DNA of 52,932 bases, from contig JACRCR010000023.1 in the NCBI GenBank assembly GCA_016218925.1, positions 1 through 52,932 of the forward strand, read 5' to 3'. Of this stretch, positions 8,826 to 19,539 are shown one piece after another (position 1 is the first letter of the stretch; each line of letters begins with the position of its first letter). The translations under genes were made by a program, and so were the position numbers. This DNA is from Deltaproteobacteria bacterium (lineage in GTDB: Bacteria > Desulfobacterota > Binatia > UBA1149 > CAITLU01). The notes beneath the pieces were generated by a model, which made no database searches, was not told the DNA's origin, and saw only the letters and a program-made list of their open reading frames with translations.

Positions 8826-9752
8826 CTACGGACAGGGCGGTCCCCACACCACGCACGCACCCGCTACCGCTTCGCAGCAGTAGGGTTCGGCCACGCGGGT
8901 GGTTAGCGGCAAGCCTCTGATTGCCGGAGTCCGAACCTTCCAACGCAGCGCAGTGTGCGCGGTCAGCGTTCGCGCCCTCGAGCGCAGCGAGAACTGTCCC
9001 GGGCCGGCTCGGCGGATTCCCCAGCGTGCCAAGCCACCTTGGTTGGTATCGTCGGTCCGCGACCACCAAAGGTCGCCCACCGGCCACACGGCTTCGAGCG
9101 GAGTCGCCAGGCTTGGGCTTGCGCGCAGGCCGCTGCGGATCGAGCCGGCGAAGTCGCGAAGCTCGAAGATGTTGGGGATGCGCCAATCGTAGATTCCGGC
9201 GCGAAGGCCCGAGCGGATCCCGGGCGCCGCGCTGGAGCCGCCGTTGACCCGGGCACGGGCGCGCAGCGCACGCGGATAGGTGCGAAGGTCGTCGCGTGCG
9301 GTCACGAGCTCCGCACGCTTCCACACCAAACCGTAGCGCGCCGATCCGTCACTGAGCAGGCTGATTCCGTCGCTCGGCAGCTTGCGCGCACCAGGGTCGC
9401 AGCCCTTGATCCGGGCACTGCACTTGTCGCCACCACTGTTCACGGTCACTACACAGTCGGACGGCGCCACATGCGGCTGTACCGGATCGAGCAGGCAGTT
9501 CTTTGCAACCGCTGCGGCGATGCAGTCGGAAGCGTTGGCGAACTCACGCGCGACAGCAGAGTTGCTCAGCTCCCATTGTAGCGTTCCGGCAAATCCAGAG
9601 GCCGAGATCAAGACTGCGCCGCTCTTGCGATCAACCTTGGCGTGGCACTTGAGCTGCGCCTGTGCCGCAACCGGCAAGAAACAAAGCGACACAGCAGCCA
9701 ACAACAGCACAAATCGAGACCGTCCTCCGATGCGTTGCGTTCTCGTGGCCAT
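8826..9752 (-). CDS. Exported DUF1566-like protein
   Basis: 308 aa. ATG 9752 has an excellent AAGGAGG 8 nt upstream. The N-terminus is a Sec signal peptide (FVLLLAAVSLCFLPVAAQA, cleavage before QLKC). The mature protein has several Cys and a C-terminal region with the DUF1566/Lcl pattern: IYDWRIPNIFELRDFAG and LWWSRTDDTNQGGLARWGI parallel the same segments of the broken gene 1 kb away. The domain is found in exported proteins of unknown role. A Cys-rich tail (YCCEAVAGACVVW) is unusual. Confidence is high for an exported protein, moderate for the domain name. Confidence 0.78.
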   Translation of the reverse strand: MATRTQRIGGRSRFVLLLAAVSLCFLPVAAQAQLKCHAKVDRKSGAVLISASGFAGTLQWELSNSAVAREFANASDCIAAAVAKNCLLDPVQPHVAPSDCVVTVNSGGDKCSARIKGCDPGARKLPSDGISLLSDGSARYGLVWKRAELVTARDDLRTYPRALRARARVNGGSSAAPGIRSGLRAGIYDWRIPNIFELRDFAGSIRSGLRASPSLATPLEAVWPVGDLWWSRTDDTNQGGLARWGIRRAGPGQFSLRSRARTLTAHTALRWKVRTPAIRGLPLTTRVAEPYCCEAVAGACVVWGPPCP

Positions 9753-9833
9753 TTGCTTGACCTCCTTTGCGATTGTGATTCCGGCCTTTCCAGCAGCGGT
9801 CGGATTGTAGGACGCCGGCCGGAGTTGGCAAGG

Positions 9834-12548
9834 CTATCGGCTTCCCCCCGGCAGGGGGTCCCACCACGCCATGGCCGGCGGCTCGCGCTCTGCGGCAGTT
9901 GCGCAATGCACTTCGCCGACGCGATCGTGGTAGGTCAGCCACTCGTCGATGAACTGCGCTCCTTCCCCGACCGCGAGCCTCGCAGCGCGTTCGAAAAGAT
10001 CGAGCCCGGAGACTTCCACTCCCGGACCGAAATGGGTTCTCGGAAAGACGACGTGTGCCGGGTCGGAGGCCTGGAAATTCACCAGGTTGGGTGCCAGCGC
10101 CTCCGCCGAGCGGGGCTGGATCGAGCCGTCGGCTGCGAGCACGCCGGCAAACAAGACGGGCAGACGAATGAAGTCGTCATCGAGATCGCCGCAAAGAGAA
10201 TCATCGCCAGGCTCGCCGTCGTCACGCAAGAAGGGATGACCGCCCGTCTCTCCCATCGCATCGATGATCGCCGCACGGACCCGGTCGATATTGCGCTGCG
10301 CGCTATCGTTGAGCGCCGCCAGCGAGGCGTCGTGCTTCAGTTCGGAGATGCTCACCATCGTCGGAAATCCGTACGCTCCCGTCGGCCCGCGCGTATGCCA
10401 GGTAAGCGCCTCGGTCGCGACGATATAGGCACTGTCGCCGCCGGGCTCGACGATCCAGCGATCGGATGCTTCGGCGCCGGTGAGCGCACCGTACAGCAGA
10501 TGCTGAAGCCCGTTGCCGAAGCCGGCTTCTCGATCGGCTACCATCGAAGCGGTCTGAAACACGCTGTTGCTATGCTTGGGAGAATAGATGTTGAGAAATC
10601 CTTTGTAGCGATGCGTGACCGAAGCGATCTGGCCCTTGCCCTGGCCGTCGAAGATGCGCACGATCCGCCAATCCTGTTTGGTGAAGTCTCGCCCCTGGCT
10701 TTCTGCCTCGCCGCCGACCATTCCGCGGACCACCAGACGTTCGTTGGCGACGGCCTCGATGATGGGCTGGTTGCCCTGCGTTCCGAACTCGCGGTTGGCC
10801 AGAATGAAAGTTCCATCGGCCTCGCTCAGCGCAACCACCAGATTGAGATTTTCGACGATGGCTGCACTCAGTCGCGCTGAAACGTCGGCGGCGACGTCGT
10901 TTCGCTTCAGTGCCACGGCCACATTGTCCGGCGTGGTGGCCGCGTCGAAATCGAACTCGAAGACGAGGCGGCGCTTGCCGTCGTGTACGCTCACTGTCTC
11001 GCCATCGCGCAGCGCGGCGGCACTCGGACAGTGGATGCTGCCGTGCGCGACACCGTCGAAGAGCAGCGCGGAACTGGTAGTGCGCAGGGCGTTGCTCGCG
11101 CGACCCGCGGCTTGCGGCCCGATCACGAACGCCGCGGTATCATCGGCGGGCGCCGGCAAGCCGCGGCGAGGATCACCTTCGCGAAGAAGCTGCAATGCAT
11201 AACCGGGCTGGGCGATCACCACTTTGAACGGACGGGCTCCGACGGCTCGCGGCTCCGGCGTGGGAAGGAAGTTGACGATCTCGTCGACGTGGCCGACGCG
11301 CAGCCAGCCAAGATCGACGAGGACAGGTCCCTGCACTGCCGCGCCGCCGATTCGCTGCGCCCGCAGGAAGGAGAGAAAGTCGTCGCTCATTCCCGCGCCG
11401 ATCAGGACCCTGCCGAGCGGCCAGGCCGGCGATGGCGGGATGAGTTCCAGATTACCGCCCATGTCGCAGGCGTTCGTGGCCACGCCGGTGGCCGGTGCTC
11501 GCCAGCGGTAGACGCCGCGATCAGGCGCGAGCAACTCACGGCCTGGCCAGGCCGGCAGTGGCACCAGCGGAGTTTGCAGCGCGATGTGCATGCCGTGCCA
11601 TCCCGCACCGCCGGCATCGGGCATTGCAGCAAAACCGATTTCGACATGATCCTGGAAGAAGCGGTACATCGCCGCGTCGGCGGGATCTTGCTCGACCAAG
11701 CCTGCAACGCCACCGAACGCGTCGGCGAGCGCCGCAGAGCCGTCGTTGGATTGCATCCAGATTCTGCGCGCCGGCTGAGTCGGCGGCACCAGCAGGAACG
11801 GTGCGACTTGCAGCCGCACACGATCGGTGGCGATCGGTGTACTCGAACCCGTGAGCGTCGCGACCAGTTCCAGCTCCACCTCACCGTCGAACTCCCACTC
11901 CTGCTTGCCGCGCCCGCTCTTGTGTCCGGGCAGATAGAGTGACTCGATAGCGAGTTCCAGATCGCTTTTCTCACTCACCCCGAGCAGCGGGACGGCAACG
12001 ATCTCGCCGGGCGCTTTGCTGGCCGCGTCGAAACCTCCCATCAACAGGGCCGCACCTTGGCGGCGCCCTTCGAACACATGCACAGCGCGTGCATCATCGG
12101 CGCGCATTCGCAGCCACCACGCGATCCCGGCAGCAGCGCCGGTGGCACGCACCAGCAACGGCGCGAGATCGCGAACGTCGTGCAGCGACTCGACGCTGCG
12201 GCTTTCGAAGGCAGGTCGGCCCTCGGCGTCGAGAGCCGCGGCGTCGATCCGCTCGGTACCGTCGCGGTCGCAATTGGCAAGGAACAGAGCGCCACTCGTG
12301 GCGCCGGGGGCGTCTTCCAACTCCTCGTCCGCCCAGTCCTCAATCTGGCCGTTGCGATTAGTATCGACGTCGAGGTCCGCGCGAACCGTCGCCGCCGCTG
12401 GCGCAGTCGCGATGCTCGCGGGGTCGAGCGGTGAAGTCGACATCTGCGCGAGCCTGACGGCGCCCGATGCCGGCCCCACCGCCACCAGCACGACTGTCAG
12501 CGCACCGGCAGCTACCCGCCGATGCCGTGTGAAGTCTGAACCAGGCAT
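9834..12548 (-). CDS. Exported protein-arginine deiminase (PAD) family protein with a large insertion
   Basis: 904 aa from ATG 12548; the frame stays open to 12695, but MPGSDFTRHRR followed by a hydrophobic segment is the better signal-peptide start. Numbering below is from 12695. PAD-middle signature: a Ca-site-like DVDTNRNGQIEDW and GALFLANCDRD (residues 109-145). Catalytic domain: QDHVEIGF (Asp349), DRG (Arg393), GGNLELIPP, WPLGRVLIG, VGHVDEIVNFLP (His469, Asp471) and GEVHCAT (Cys931), matching human PAD4 Asp350, Arg374, His471, Asp473 and Cys645 by position. A stretch of about 275 residues (roughly 510-785) sits between His/Asp and Cys and includes a DGETVSVHDGKRRLVFEFDF domain. PADs convert protein arginine to citrulline, Ca-dependently. 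An extracellular or periplasmic role is inferred from the leader. Confidence 0.85.
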   Translation of the reverse strand: MPGSDFTRHRRVAAGALTVVLVAVGPASGAVRLAQMSTSPLDPASIATAPAAATVRADLDVDTNRNGQIEDWADEELEDAPGATSGALFLANCDRDGTERIDAAALDAEGRPAFESRSVESLHDVRDLAPLLVRATGAAAGIAWWLRMRADDARAVHVFEGRRQGAALLMGGFDAASKAPGEIVAVPLLGVSEKSDLELAIESLYLPGHKSGRGKQEWEFDGEVELELVATLTGSSTPIATDRVRLQVAPFLLVPPTQPARRIWMQSNDGSAALADAFGGVAGLVEQDPADAAMYRFFQDHVEIGFAAMPDAGGAGWHGMHIALQTPLVPLPAWPGRELLAPDRGVYRWRAPATGVATNACDMGGNLELIPPSPAWPLGRVLIGAGMSDDFLSFLRAQRIGGAAVQGPVLVDLGWLRVGHVDEIVNFLPTPEPRAVGARPFKVVIAQPGYALQLLREGDPRRGLPAPADDTAAFVIGPQAAGRASNALRTTSSALLFDGVAHGSIHCPSAAALRDGETVSVHDGKRRLVFEFDFDAATTPDNVAVALKRNDVAADVSARLSAAIVENLNLVVALSEADGTFILANREFGTQGNQPIIEAVANERLVVRGMVGGEAESQGRDFTKQDWRIVRIFDGQGKGQIASVTHRYKGFLNIYSPKHSNSVFQTASMVADREAGFGNGLQHLLYGALTGAEASDRWIVEPGGDSAYIVATEALTWHTRGPTGAYGFPTMVSISELKHDASLAALNDSAQRNIDRVRAAIIDAMGETGGHPFLRDDGEPGDDSLCGDLDDDFIRLPVLFAGVLAADGSIQPRSAEALAPNLVNFQASDPAHVVFPRTHFGPGVEVSGLDLFERAARLAVGEGAQFIDEWLTYHDRVGEVHCATAAEREPPAMAWWDPLPGGSR

Positions 12549-12870
12549 CCATCTCAATGGACGACCTGGGTTCGAAGGAAACTCAAGCGCGGGCTTGGCT
12601 CGACCCGCAGACCACGTACTCACTCCGGCCTGATTCGCGGTCGCAGCGGCCGCCGGCAGCGGACGCACGATCTCCGGGAACAATGGCAATTCCACGGACT
12701 GGGCTCCGGGTTCCGGGCCGATCCGCCATTGCCCGCGAGCACCGTGTGGATGCCGATACGAACTCCAAGGTTGCCGGCCCCCGACTCTACCGTTACGCTG
12801 CGGTCACGATGAGAAGGATCGCTCCCGACCTGGACAGCGTCAGTGGCGCCGTGCGCCTGGAGGCGATCAG
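12549..12870. other. Intergenic region upstream of PAD and HepT-like genes
   Basis: 322 bp between divergent genes. The first 147 bp are an in-frame but unlikely N-terminal extension of the PAD gene. The rest shows no coding pattern; GGAGG at 12859-12863 serves the next gene. Confidence 0.4.
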
Positions 12871-13302
12871 GTGACCGACCACTTGGACCTCACTGCGCTG
12901 AGCGGCGCGATCGTCTCCCTCGAGGAAGGCATCGCCATCGTCGACAACCCGGTGTGGTTCTGTGCCCAGACCCCCGCCGTCCAGAACGTGCTGATCGCCG
13001 GCGTGATCCAGAGCTTCGAGTTCGTCTACGAACTCAGTGTCAAGATGATCCGACGCCAACTCGAAACCGAGGCCGCCAGCCCTACCGATGTTGATGAAGC
13101 GAGCTTCCGCGACGTAATGAGAACGGCCGCCGAGAAGGGCCTCATCCGCGATGTGGAAGCGTGGTTCGGCTACCGCAAGATGCGCAACTTCACGGCGCAT
13201 ACCTACGACCACGACAAGGCGAGACAGGTCTACCAGGGCATCTCGGCCTTTCTCGGCGACGCACGCGCACTGCTCGCGAAACTGGAAGCACGCAATGCCT
13301 GA
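12871..13302 (+). CDS. HI0074/HepT-like nucleotidyltransferase substrate-binding protein (putative toxin)
   Basis: 143 aa, all-helical. Start GTG 12871 has GGAGG 7 nt upstream. IQSFEFVYELSVKMIRRQL and the C-terminal RNFTAHTY (Arg105, His110, Tyr112) give the Rx4HxY motif of HEPN-type HepT proteins. In characterised HepT/MNT pairs the HEPN protein is an RNase-like toxin that the partner nucleotidyltransferase inactivates by adding AMP to the Tyr of this motif. The HI0074 subfamily is related but less studied. The stop overlaps the next gene by 8 bp, so the two are translationally coupled. Function as a toxin is inference. Confidence 0.88.
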   Translation: MTDHLDLTALSGAIVSLEEGIAIVDNPVWFCAQTPAVQNVLIAGVIQSFEFVYELSVKMIRRQLETEAASPTDVDEASFRDVMRTAAEKGLIRDVEAWFGYRKMRNFTAHTYDHDKARQVYQGISAFLGDARALLAKLEARNA

Positions 13303-13633
13303 GCAGCAGCTCAATGTGAGGCCCGATCATCTCGCACTCGTGCGGGAGATCCTGCGAAAGCACGTGCCCCATCACGAGGTATGGGCCTTCGGTTCGCGCA
13401 CGCGCGCGGCGGCGAAACCTTACTCCGATCTCGACCTGGCTGTCCTCAGCGACCAACCCCTGGACTTTGCGGTCAGTGGTGCGATGGCCGAAGACTTCTC
13501 CGATTCGGATCTGCCGTGGAAGGTGGACATCGTCGACTGGGCCACCACGAGCGAAGCGTTCCGTCGCATCATCGAACGCGACAAGGTGGTAGTGCAGACC
13601 GCGGCGGTGGACGCGACCCATCAACGCGACTGA
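13295..13633 (+). CDS. MNT-type nucleotidyltransferase (putative antitoxin)
   Basis: 112 aa from ATG 13295 inside the end of the HepT-like gene. The minimal nucleotidyltransferase signature is [21 protein letters not shown]: Gly33-Ser34 followed by Asp45 and Asp47, with the third carboxylate in KVDIVDW (Asp78). It is expected to bind and AMPylate the HEPN partner. The last dozen residues (after [11 protein letters not shown]) are non-conserved and are encoded across the edge of an antisense gene relic, so the natural C-terminus may have been altered by a junction there. Confidence 0.9.
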   Translation: MPEQQLNVRPDHLALVREILRKHVPHHEVWAFGSRTRAAAKPYSDLDLAVLSDQPLDFAVSGAMAEDFSDSDLPWKVDIVDWATTSEAFRRIIERDKVVVQTAAVDATHQRD

Positions 13634-13757
13634 CGCTATCCGAGAGTTGGTTGCCGACCCAGATCTCGAGATTGCCTCGCACAGCGACCGCAACCGGTTC
13701 CGCACCGACCTGACCCTCGCCCACCGACGTGAGGGCTCCCCCGCCTCCGACCACTCT
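13614..13757 (-). pseudogene. Relic of a YVTN-type beta-propeller gene
   Basis: The minus strand encodes [20 protein letters not shown] followed by [25 protein letters not shown]. This is the characteristic repeat of YVTN beta-propeller proteins (xVGxEPVAVAV...EVWVxNxxSDSVSVVD). Only about 48 residues remain and flanking sequence in the same frame is unrelated, so it is a fragment. It overlaps the 3' end of the MNT gene. Confidence is moderate because the match is short. Confidence 0.5.
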
Positions 13758-13863
13758 CACGCTGTAGAAGCAGAGCCAGGCGAGGGGTCTTCGCAGTGCG
13801 GGCGCGAGAGACGCTCGATCGCGCCGCTTGGCGCTCGGCCGCATTTTGCGACATAGGAGCGGC

Positions 13864-14856
13864 GTGGGCGACGTAGCCGTAGCGACAATCGTCGCCAAGA
13901 ACTACATATCGTTCGCCCGCGTGCTGGCGGATTCGCTGCGCCGGCACCACCCCGAGTTGCCCTTCTTCGTGCTGCTCACCGACGAGGTGGACGGCTACTT
14001 CGCACCCGAGAACGAGCCGTTTTCGCTGGTGCAGATGTCGGAACTGACGATCTCCGACCCGGCGCGTTTTCGCCGCCACTATTCCCGCAAGCAAGTAGCC
14101 GCGGCAGCCAAGCCGTACCTGCTCGAACACGTGCTCGAGCGAGGATTCGGCGGCGCCATTTTTCTCGACCCCGACACACTGGTGTTGAGCGACCTGTCAG
14201 AGGTTCTCGCACTGGTGCGCCGCCGCGGCATCGTCCTCACCCCGCATCTGCTCAGGCCGCCGACGGGCCAGGCAGCGGTGGCGCGCGAACTCAATATCCT
14301 TCAGTCCGGCGTCTACAACGCCGGCTTCATCGGTGTCACCGATACGCCGGGCACGCGGCGGTTCCTGGCCTGGTGGCAAAGCCGTGTATACGCCAACTGC
14401 CGTCACGAAGTCGCCGCAGGCTTGTACTACGACCAGCGTTGGCTGGACCTGGTACCGGTCTTCTTCGACGACGTGTCGATCCTTCGCGATCCGACCTGCA
14501 ACGTCGCGCACTGGAACCTGCCCGAGCGCGCTGTTCGCCTCGATGACGAAACGTTCATGGTCGACGGACGACCTTGCCGGTTCTTCCACTTCAGCGGTTT
14601 CGACCCGGACTATCCCGATCTCGTCACTCGTTACTCCCCGCGCCTCGGCGCCGCCGACCTGGGTGCGACCGCCCTTCTGCTGCAACGTTACGCAGAATTG
14701 CTCGTGCGGGCCGGCTACCATGAGACCAAGGCGTGGCCATACGCGTACGACAACATCGCGCAGTCCATCGCCGGACGGATATGGCGCAATCTGGGCAATC
14801 TCGGCAAGTCGAGCAAGCTGAGCAGGTCGCGCCGTCGGACCGCGGCGAAGCGGTAA
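13864..14856 (+). CDS. GT-A-like glycosyltransferase family protein, DxD intact
   Basis: 330 aa. GTG 13864 is chosen because AGGAG precedes it and because the downstream paralogue starts with the same VGDxAxATIVAKN. The first 110 residues follow the GT8-like pattern: [33 protein letters not shown], then [14 protein letters not shown] with the Asp102-Pro-Asp104 motif expected to bind metal and nucleotide-sugar. Later conserved segments are [32 protein letters not shown] and [13 protein letters not shown]. It likely transfers a sugar to a cell-envelope or secreted acceptor; donor and acceptor are unknown. The next gene is 9 bp downstream. Confidence 0.78.
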   Translation: MGDVAVATIVAKNYISFARVLADSLRRHHPELPFFVLLTDEVDGYFAPENEPFSLVQMSELTISDPARFRRHYSRKQVAAAAKPYLLEHVLERGFGGAIFLDPDTLVLSDLSEVLALVRRRGIVLTPHLLRPPTGQAAVARELNILQSGVYNAGFIGVTDTPGTRRFLAWWQSRVYANCRHEVAAGLYYDQRWLDLVPVFFDDVSILRDPTCNVAHWNLPERAVRLDDETFMVDGRPCRFFHFSGFDPDYPDLVTRYSPRLGAADLGATALLLQRYAELLVRAGYHETKAWPYAYDNIAQSIAGRIWRNLGNLGKSSKLSRSRRRTAAKR

Positions 14857-14865
14857 GAGCGCATC

Positions 14866-15852
14866 GTGGGAGATCTGGCCGCCGCGACGATTGTCGCAAA
14901 GAATCGCATCGCGCTCGCTCGCGTGGTGGCGGATTCGTTTGCCCGCCATCACCCCGAGATCCCGTTCTTCGTGCTGTTGGCGGACGAGCCGAACGGCTAC
15001 TTCAATCCCGACGCAGAGCGCTTCACGGTGCTGCGCCTCGAAGAGCTGGCGATCCCCGACCTCGCGGCCCTGCGCTCCCGCTACACGCAGCAGGAACTGA
15101 CCTACGCGATGACACCGTACGTGCTCACGCACCTGCTGGACCGCGGCTTCGATCGCGTTGCGTTCTTCAAGCAGGAAAGCCTCGTGGTCGGCGACCTCAC
15201 TCCGGTTCTTGAACTGCTCGGCAAGCACTCGATAGTTCTGACGCCGCATCTGCTCGAACCACCGGCTGGTGCGGAACCGATCGCGCGAGAGCTCAACATC
15301 CTGCAATCGGGCGTCTTCAACGTGGGCTTCCTCGGCGTTTCGGACACCTTCACGGCGCGCGGGTTCTTGTCGTGGTGGGAGAGCCGCATGCGAGAGCATT
15401 GCCGGCACAACGTCCCGGCCGGTATCCATTTCGAGCAGCGCTGGCTGGACCTGGTGCCGGCATTCTTCGACGACGTCGTCTCGGTACGCGACGTAGGCTT
15501 CAACGTCGGACATTGGAACATGCCCGACCGCAGTGTGACGATCCGCGGCGACGACGTGACGGTGAACGGACAGCCGTGCCGTTTCGTTCGCTTCAGCGGA
15601 TTCGACCCAGACCGTCCCTATGCCGTGACGCGCTATTCGTCGAGACTGGACATGTCGAGCGTCGCTGACGCGGCTGAACTGTTCCGCCGCTACTCGCAGT
15701 TGCTCGCGGCGGCCGGCTATCAGGAGACCAAGACCTGGCCGTACGCGTACCGCCGCCGTATCAACGACCTTCGCGCGCTGGCCAGACGCGTCCACCCGGC
15801 CAGCCGCGTCCGTGCGGTGGCCGCGAAGCTCGTGCGCGGCATTCGCGACTGA
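14866..15852 (+). CDS. GT-A-like glycosyltransferase paralogue with altered DxD motif
   Basis: 328 aa, clearly a tandem duplicate of the upstream gene: same length, same start and collinear segments throughout ([44 protein letters not shown]). At the metal-binding position the upstream LDPD is replaced by FKQE (residues 101-104), so the first Asp is Lys and the second is Glu. The surrounding fold is well kept, which argues for a retained but changed role, for example non-catalytic partner, altered cofactor use or substrate-binding subunit. Start GTG 14866; the preceding gene ends 9 bp upstream, so they are almost certainly co-transcribed. Confidence 0.78.
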   Translation: MGDLAAATIVAKNRIALARVVADSFARHHPEIPFFVLLADEPNGYFNPDAERFTVLRLEELAIPDLAALRSRYTQQELTYAMTPYVLTHLLDRGFDRVAFFKQESLVVGDLTPVLELLGKHSIVLTPHLLEPPAGAEPIARELNILQSGVFNVGFLGVSDTFTARGFLSWWESRMREHCRHNVPAGIHFEQRWLDLVPAFFDDVVSVRDVGFNVGHWNMPDRSVTIRGDDVTVNGQPCRFVRFSGFDPDRPYAVTRYSSRLDMSSVADAAELFRRYSQLLAAAGYQETKTWPYAYRRRINDLRALARRVHPASRVRAVAAKLVRGIRD

Positions 15853-15928
15853 GCCTGACGGCAGCGGCCGACGCGGCGCGAGAACAGCCGGTCCGTCTAC
15901 GCCACCCCGACAAGCAGCGCACTGGCGG

Positions 15929-15959
15929 GCATCGGTAGTGAGCACCGTCGACCCGATGC
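15929..15959. terminator. Possible bidirectional terminator hairpin
   Basis: GCATCGG (15929-15935) pairs perfectly with CCGATGC (15953-15959) across a 17-nt loop, between the convergent glycosyltransferase and kinase genes. No T-run follows on either strand, so this is tentative. Confidence 0.3.
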
Positions 15960-15998
15960 GCAGAGGTTTCCGGGTTCGATGCGTCCGCCGTGACCTGC

Positions 15999-17249
15999 TC
16001 AGGCGGCGTGCAACGTGAAGAAGAACGAGGCGCCCTCGCCAGGCGTCGACTCGGCCCAGATCCGTCCGTCGTGACGCTGGATGATCCTCTGGACGACCGC
16101 GAGCCCGATGCCGGTCCCCTCGAATTCGTCTTCGCGGTGAAGGCGCTGAAAGACACCGAACAGCTTATCAGCGTACATCGGCTCGAAGCCGACACCGTTG
16201 TCCTTCAGGCACAGCACTACCACGCCCTCCTGCGTCGCCTCGTGCGACAGATGGATGTGCGCCGGAGCCTTGTGCCGCGTGTACTTGACCGCGTTGTCGA
16301 GCAGATTGACGAACACCTGCCGCAGCAGCGGCGGGTCTCCCCACACCGCAGGCAGAGGCTCCCGGCGCCACACGATGTCTCGTCCGGCGTGTTCCTCGCG
16401 CATCGCCCGCGAGACCTCATCGAACATCGCCTGCGGATCCACCACCTGCCGCTTCAGTTCGGTTCGCCCGGCGCGCGCGAACTCGAGAAGATCCTTGATG
16501 AGGCGCCCCATGCTCCGCACCGACTTGAATATGGCCTCGAGCGCGAAGCGGCCCTCCTCGTCGACGAGGCCGGCGATCTGAGCCTCGAGCACGTGCGCGA
16601 AGCCATCGATCCGCCGCAGTGGCGCTCGCAGGTCATGCGAGACCGAAAACGAAAACGCCTCCAGTCCGGCGTTTGCCTCCGCAAGCTCTCTGGTCCGGCG
16701 CTGGACGCGCGCCTCGAGCTGGGCGTTCAGGTCGAGGATGGCGTCACGCGAGCGGCTGATCTCCTCGAGTGCCGATTCGAGTTCGAGGTTCTTTTCCTCC
16801 AGCTTCCTGACGAGTACGGCGTTGTAGCGTTCCAGGACGTAGTTTTCGTCGTGCCGCAGGAAGAACTCCGCGTTTTGGCGGTCGGACCTCGACATCGCCT
16901 GGTTGATCGCCTCGACCAGCACGGCCGCAGGGGCAGGCTTGGTGATGAAGCGATCGGCACCGACGGTCTCCGCAAGATCCCGGTCCGCCGGCGAGTTGTA
17001 CGTACTCGTGTACAGGATGAAGGGCAGGTGCGACAAGGGCTTGCTGCGCCGAATCTCATGGCACAGTCGGAAGCCGTCCATGTTCGGCATCAGAATGTCC
17101 GAAATGACCACGTCGATTTCGGTCCCTTTGAGGATTTCGAGAGCCTCGGCTCCATCGCCCGCTTCGACGACAGTGAGGTTCTCCGCTTCGAGTTGAACGC
17201 GCAGCAGCTTGCGATTGGTCACCTGATCTTCGACGATCAGGATCTTCAC
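15999..17249 (-). CDS. Receiver-histidine kinase hybrid (REC-HisKA-HATPase)
   Basis: 416 aa from GTG 17249 (VKILIVEDQ); the frame is open further upstream but that part is antisense-like to the preceding gene. The N-terminal receiver has phosphoacceptor Asp51 (VVISDILMPNMDG), Thr81 and Lys104. A coiled coil follows at 138-195, then HisKA with SHDLRAPLRRIDGF (His205) and HATPase_c with NLLDNAVKYT, DNGVGFEP and GTGIGLAVVQRI. A receiver placed before the kinase core implies that the kinase is switched by an upstream phosphodonor. Its start overlaps the stop of the double-receiver gene (GTGA), so it is translationally coupled in a three-gene operon. Confidence 0.9.
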   Translation of the reverse strand: MKILIVEDQVTNRKLLRVQLEAENLTVVEAGDGAEALEILKGTEIDVVISDILMPNMDGFRLCHEIRRSKPLSHLPFILYTSTYNSPADRDLAETVGADRFITKPAPAAVLVEAINQAMSRSDRQNAEFFLRHDENYVLERYNAVLVRKLEEKNLELESALEEISRSRDAILDLNAQLEARVQRRTRELAEANAGLEAFSFSVSHDLRAPLRRIDGFAHVLEAQIAGLVDEEGRFALEAIFKSVRSMGRLIKDLLEFARAGRTELKRQVVDPQAMFDEVSRAMREEHAGRDIVWRREPLPAVWGDPPLLRQVFVNLLDNAVKYTRHKAPAHIHLSHEATQEGVVVLCLKDNGVGFEPMYADKLFGVFQRLHREDEFEGTGIGLAVVQRIIQRHDGRIWAESTPGEGASFFFTLHAA

Positions 17250-18048
17250 GGTTTCTCCGATGCCTCGTCGGACCGGCGCTGGACCACCTCTTCCAGTTGC
17301 CGCGGCAGCCCGCGCGTGTCGATTGGCTTGACGATGCACAGGTCGCACCCGACCGCGCGCAATTCTTGCTGGCTGTACGAATCCGGAAAAGCTGTCACGG
17401 CGACGATCGGAATCGCCTGCGTGCGCGCGTCGGCCTTCAGACGGCGGGCAAGCGCACGCCCATCGATACCCGGCAGCCTCATGTCCAGGAGGATCACGTC
17501 CGGCGCGTCCTCCAGGATCGCATCGACCGCACCGTCCGCCGACACTTTGTGCTGCACGAGCAGGCCGCTGCTCGCCAGCACGCGCGTCACCAGCTTGAGA
17601 TCGGTCGCATCGTCCTCGATCACCAATACTTTGATCGCCGCCGGTTCGCGCGAGAGACGCGGCCGGTCCATGAACGCCGCCACCTGCTCCGGAAAGCGAC
17701 GGGTGTTGATCGGCTTGGCTATATAGCCGTCGCATCCGGCTTCGGCAGCCCTACGGTCGTCGCCTTTCATGACGAACGCGGTGAGCGCCACGATCGGCAC
17801 GCCCGCGCAACGCCCTTCGGCCTTGAGCTTGCGCGTGAGCGTGAGCCCGTCCATCCCCGGAAGGCCGATGTCCATCAGGATGAGGTCCGGAATCCTCTGC
17901 TCCAGGACGGTAAGCGCTTCTTCCGCGTGTCTGGCGCGTTCGACAAGATACCCTTCGCTCTCGAGGACGTCGCAGACGAGCTTCGCGTTGACGGGATTGT
18001 CCTCGACCACCAGGACGCGCCTCCTTACGCCGTCGCGGTTGCCGGAGT

Positions 18049-18052
<4 letters not shown>
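17246..18052 (-). CDS. Double receiver-domain response regulator without output domain
   Basis: 268 aa from ATG 18052. Two complete CheY-like receivers: the first has Asp61 (LILMDIGLPGMDG) and Lys113, the second Asp190 (VILLDMRLPGIDG) and Lys242, each with the T/S-loop (VALTAF, VAVTAF). There is no DNA-binding or enzymatic output, so it should act as a phosphate relay or sink, or through protein interaction. It overlaps the upstream kinase gene by 4 nt (ATGA) and the downstream hybrid kinase by 4 nt (GTGA), which indicates tightly matched stoichiometry. The two receivers are diverged from each other, so the duplication is not recent. Confidence 0.92.

Positions 18053-19539
<1,487 letters not shown>

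Noticed and set aside
12566..12580. tRNA T-loop-like GGTTCGAA words, also near 15967 and 35462
   Set aside because: No acceptor stem, anticodon arm or CCA-compatible folding surrounds any of them; no tRNA or rRNA gene was identified in the window.
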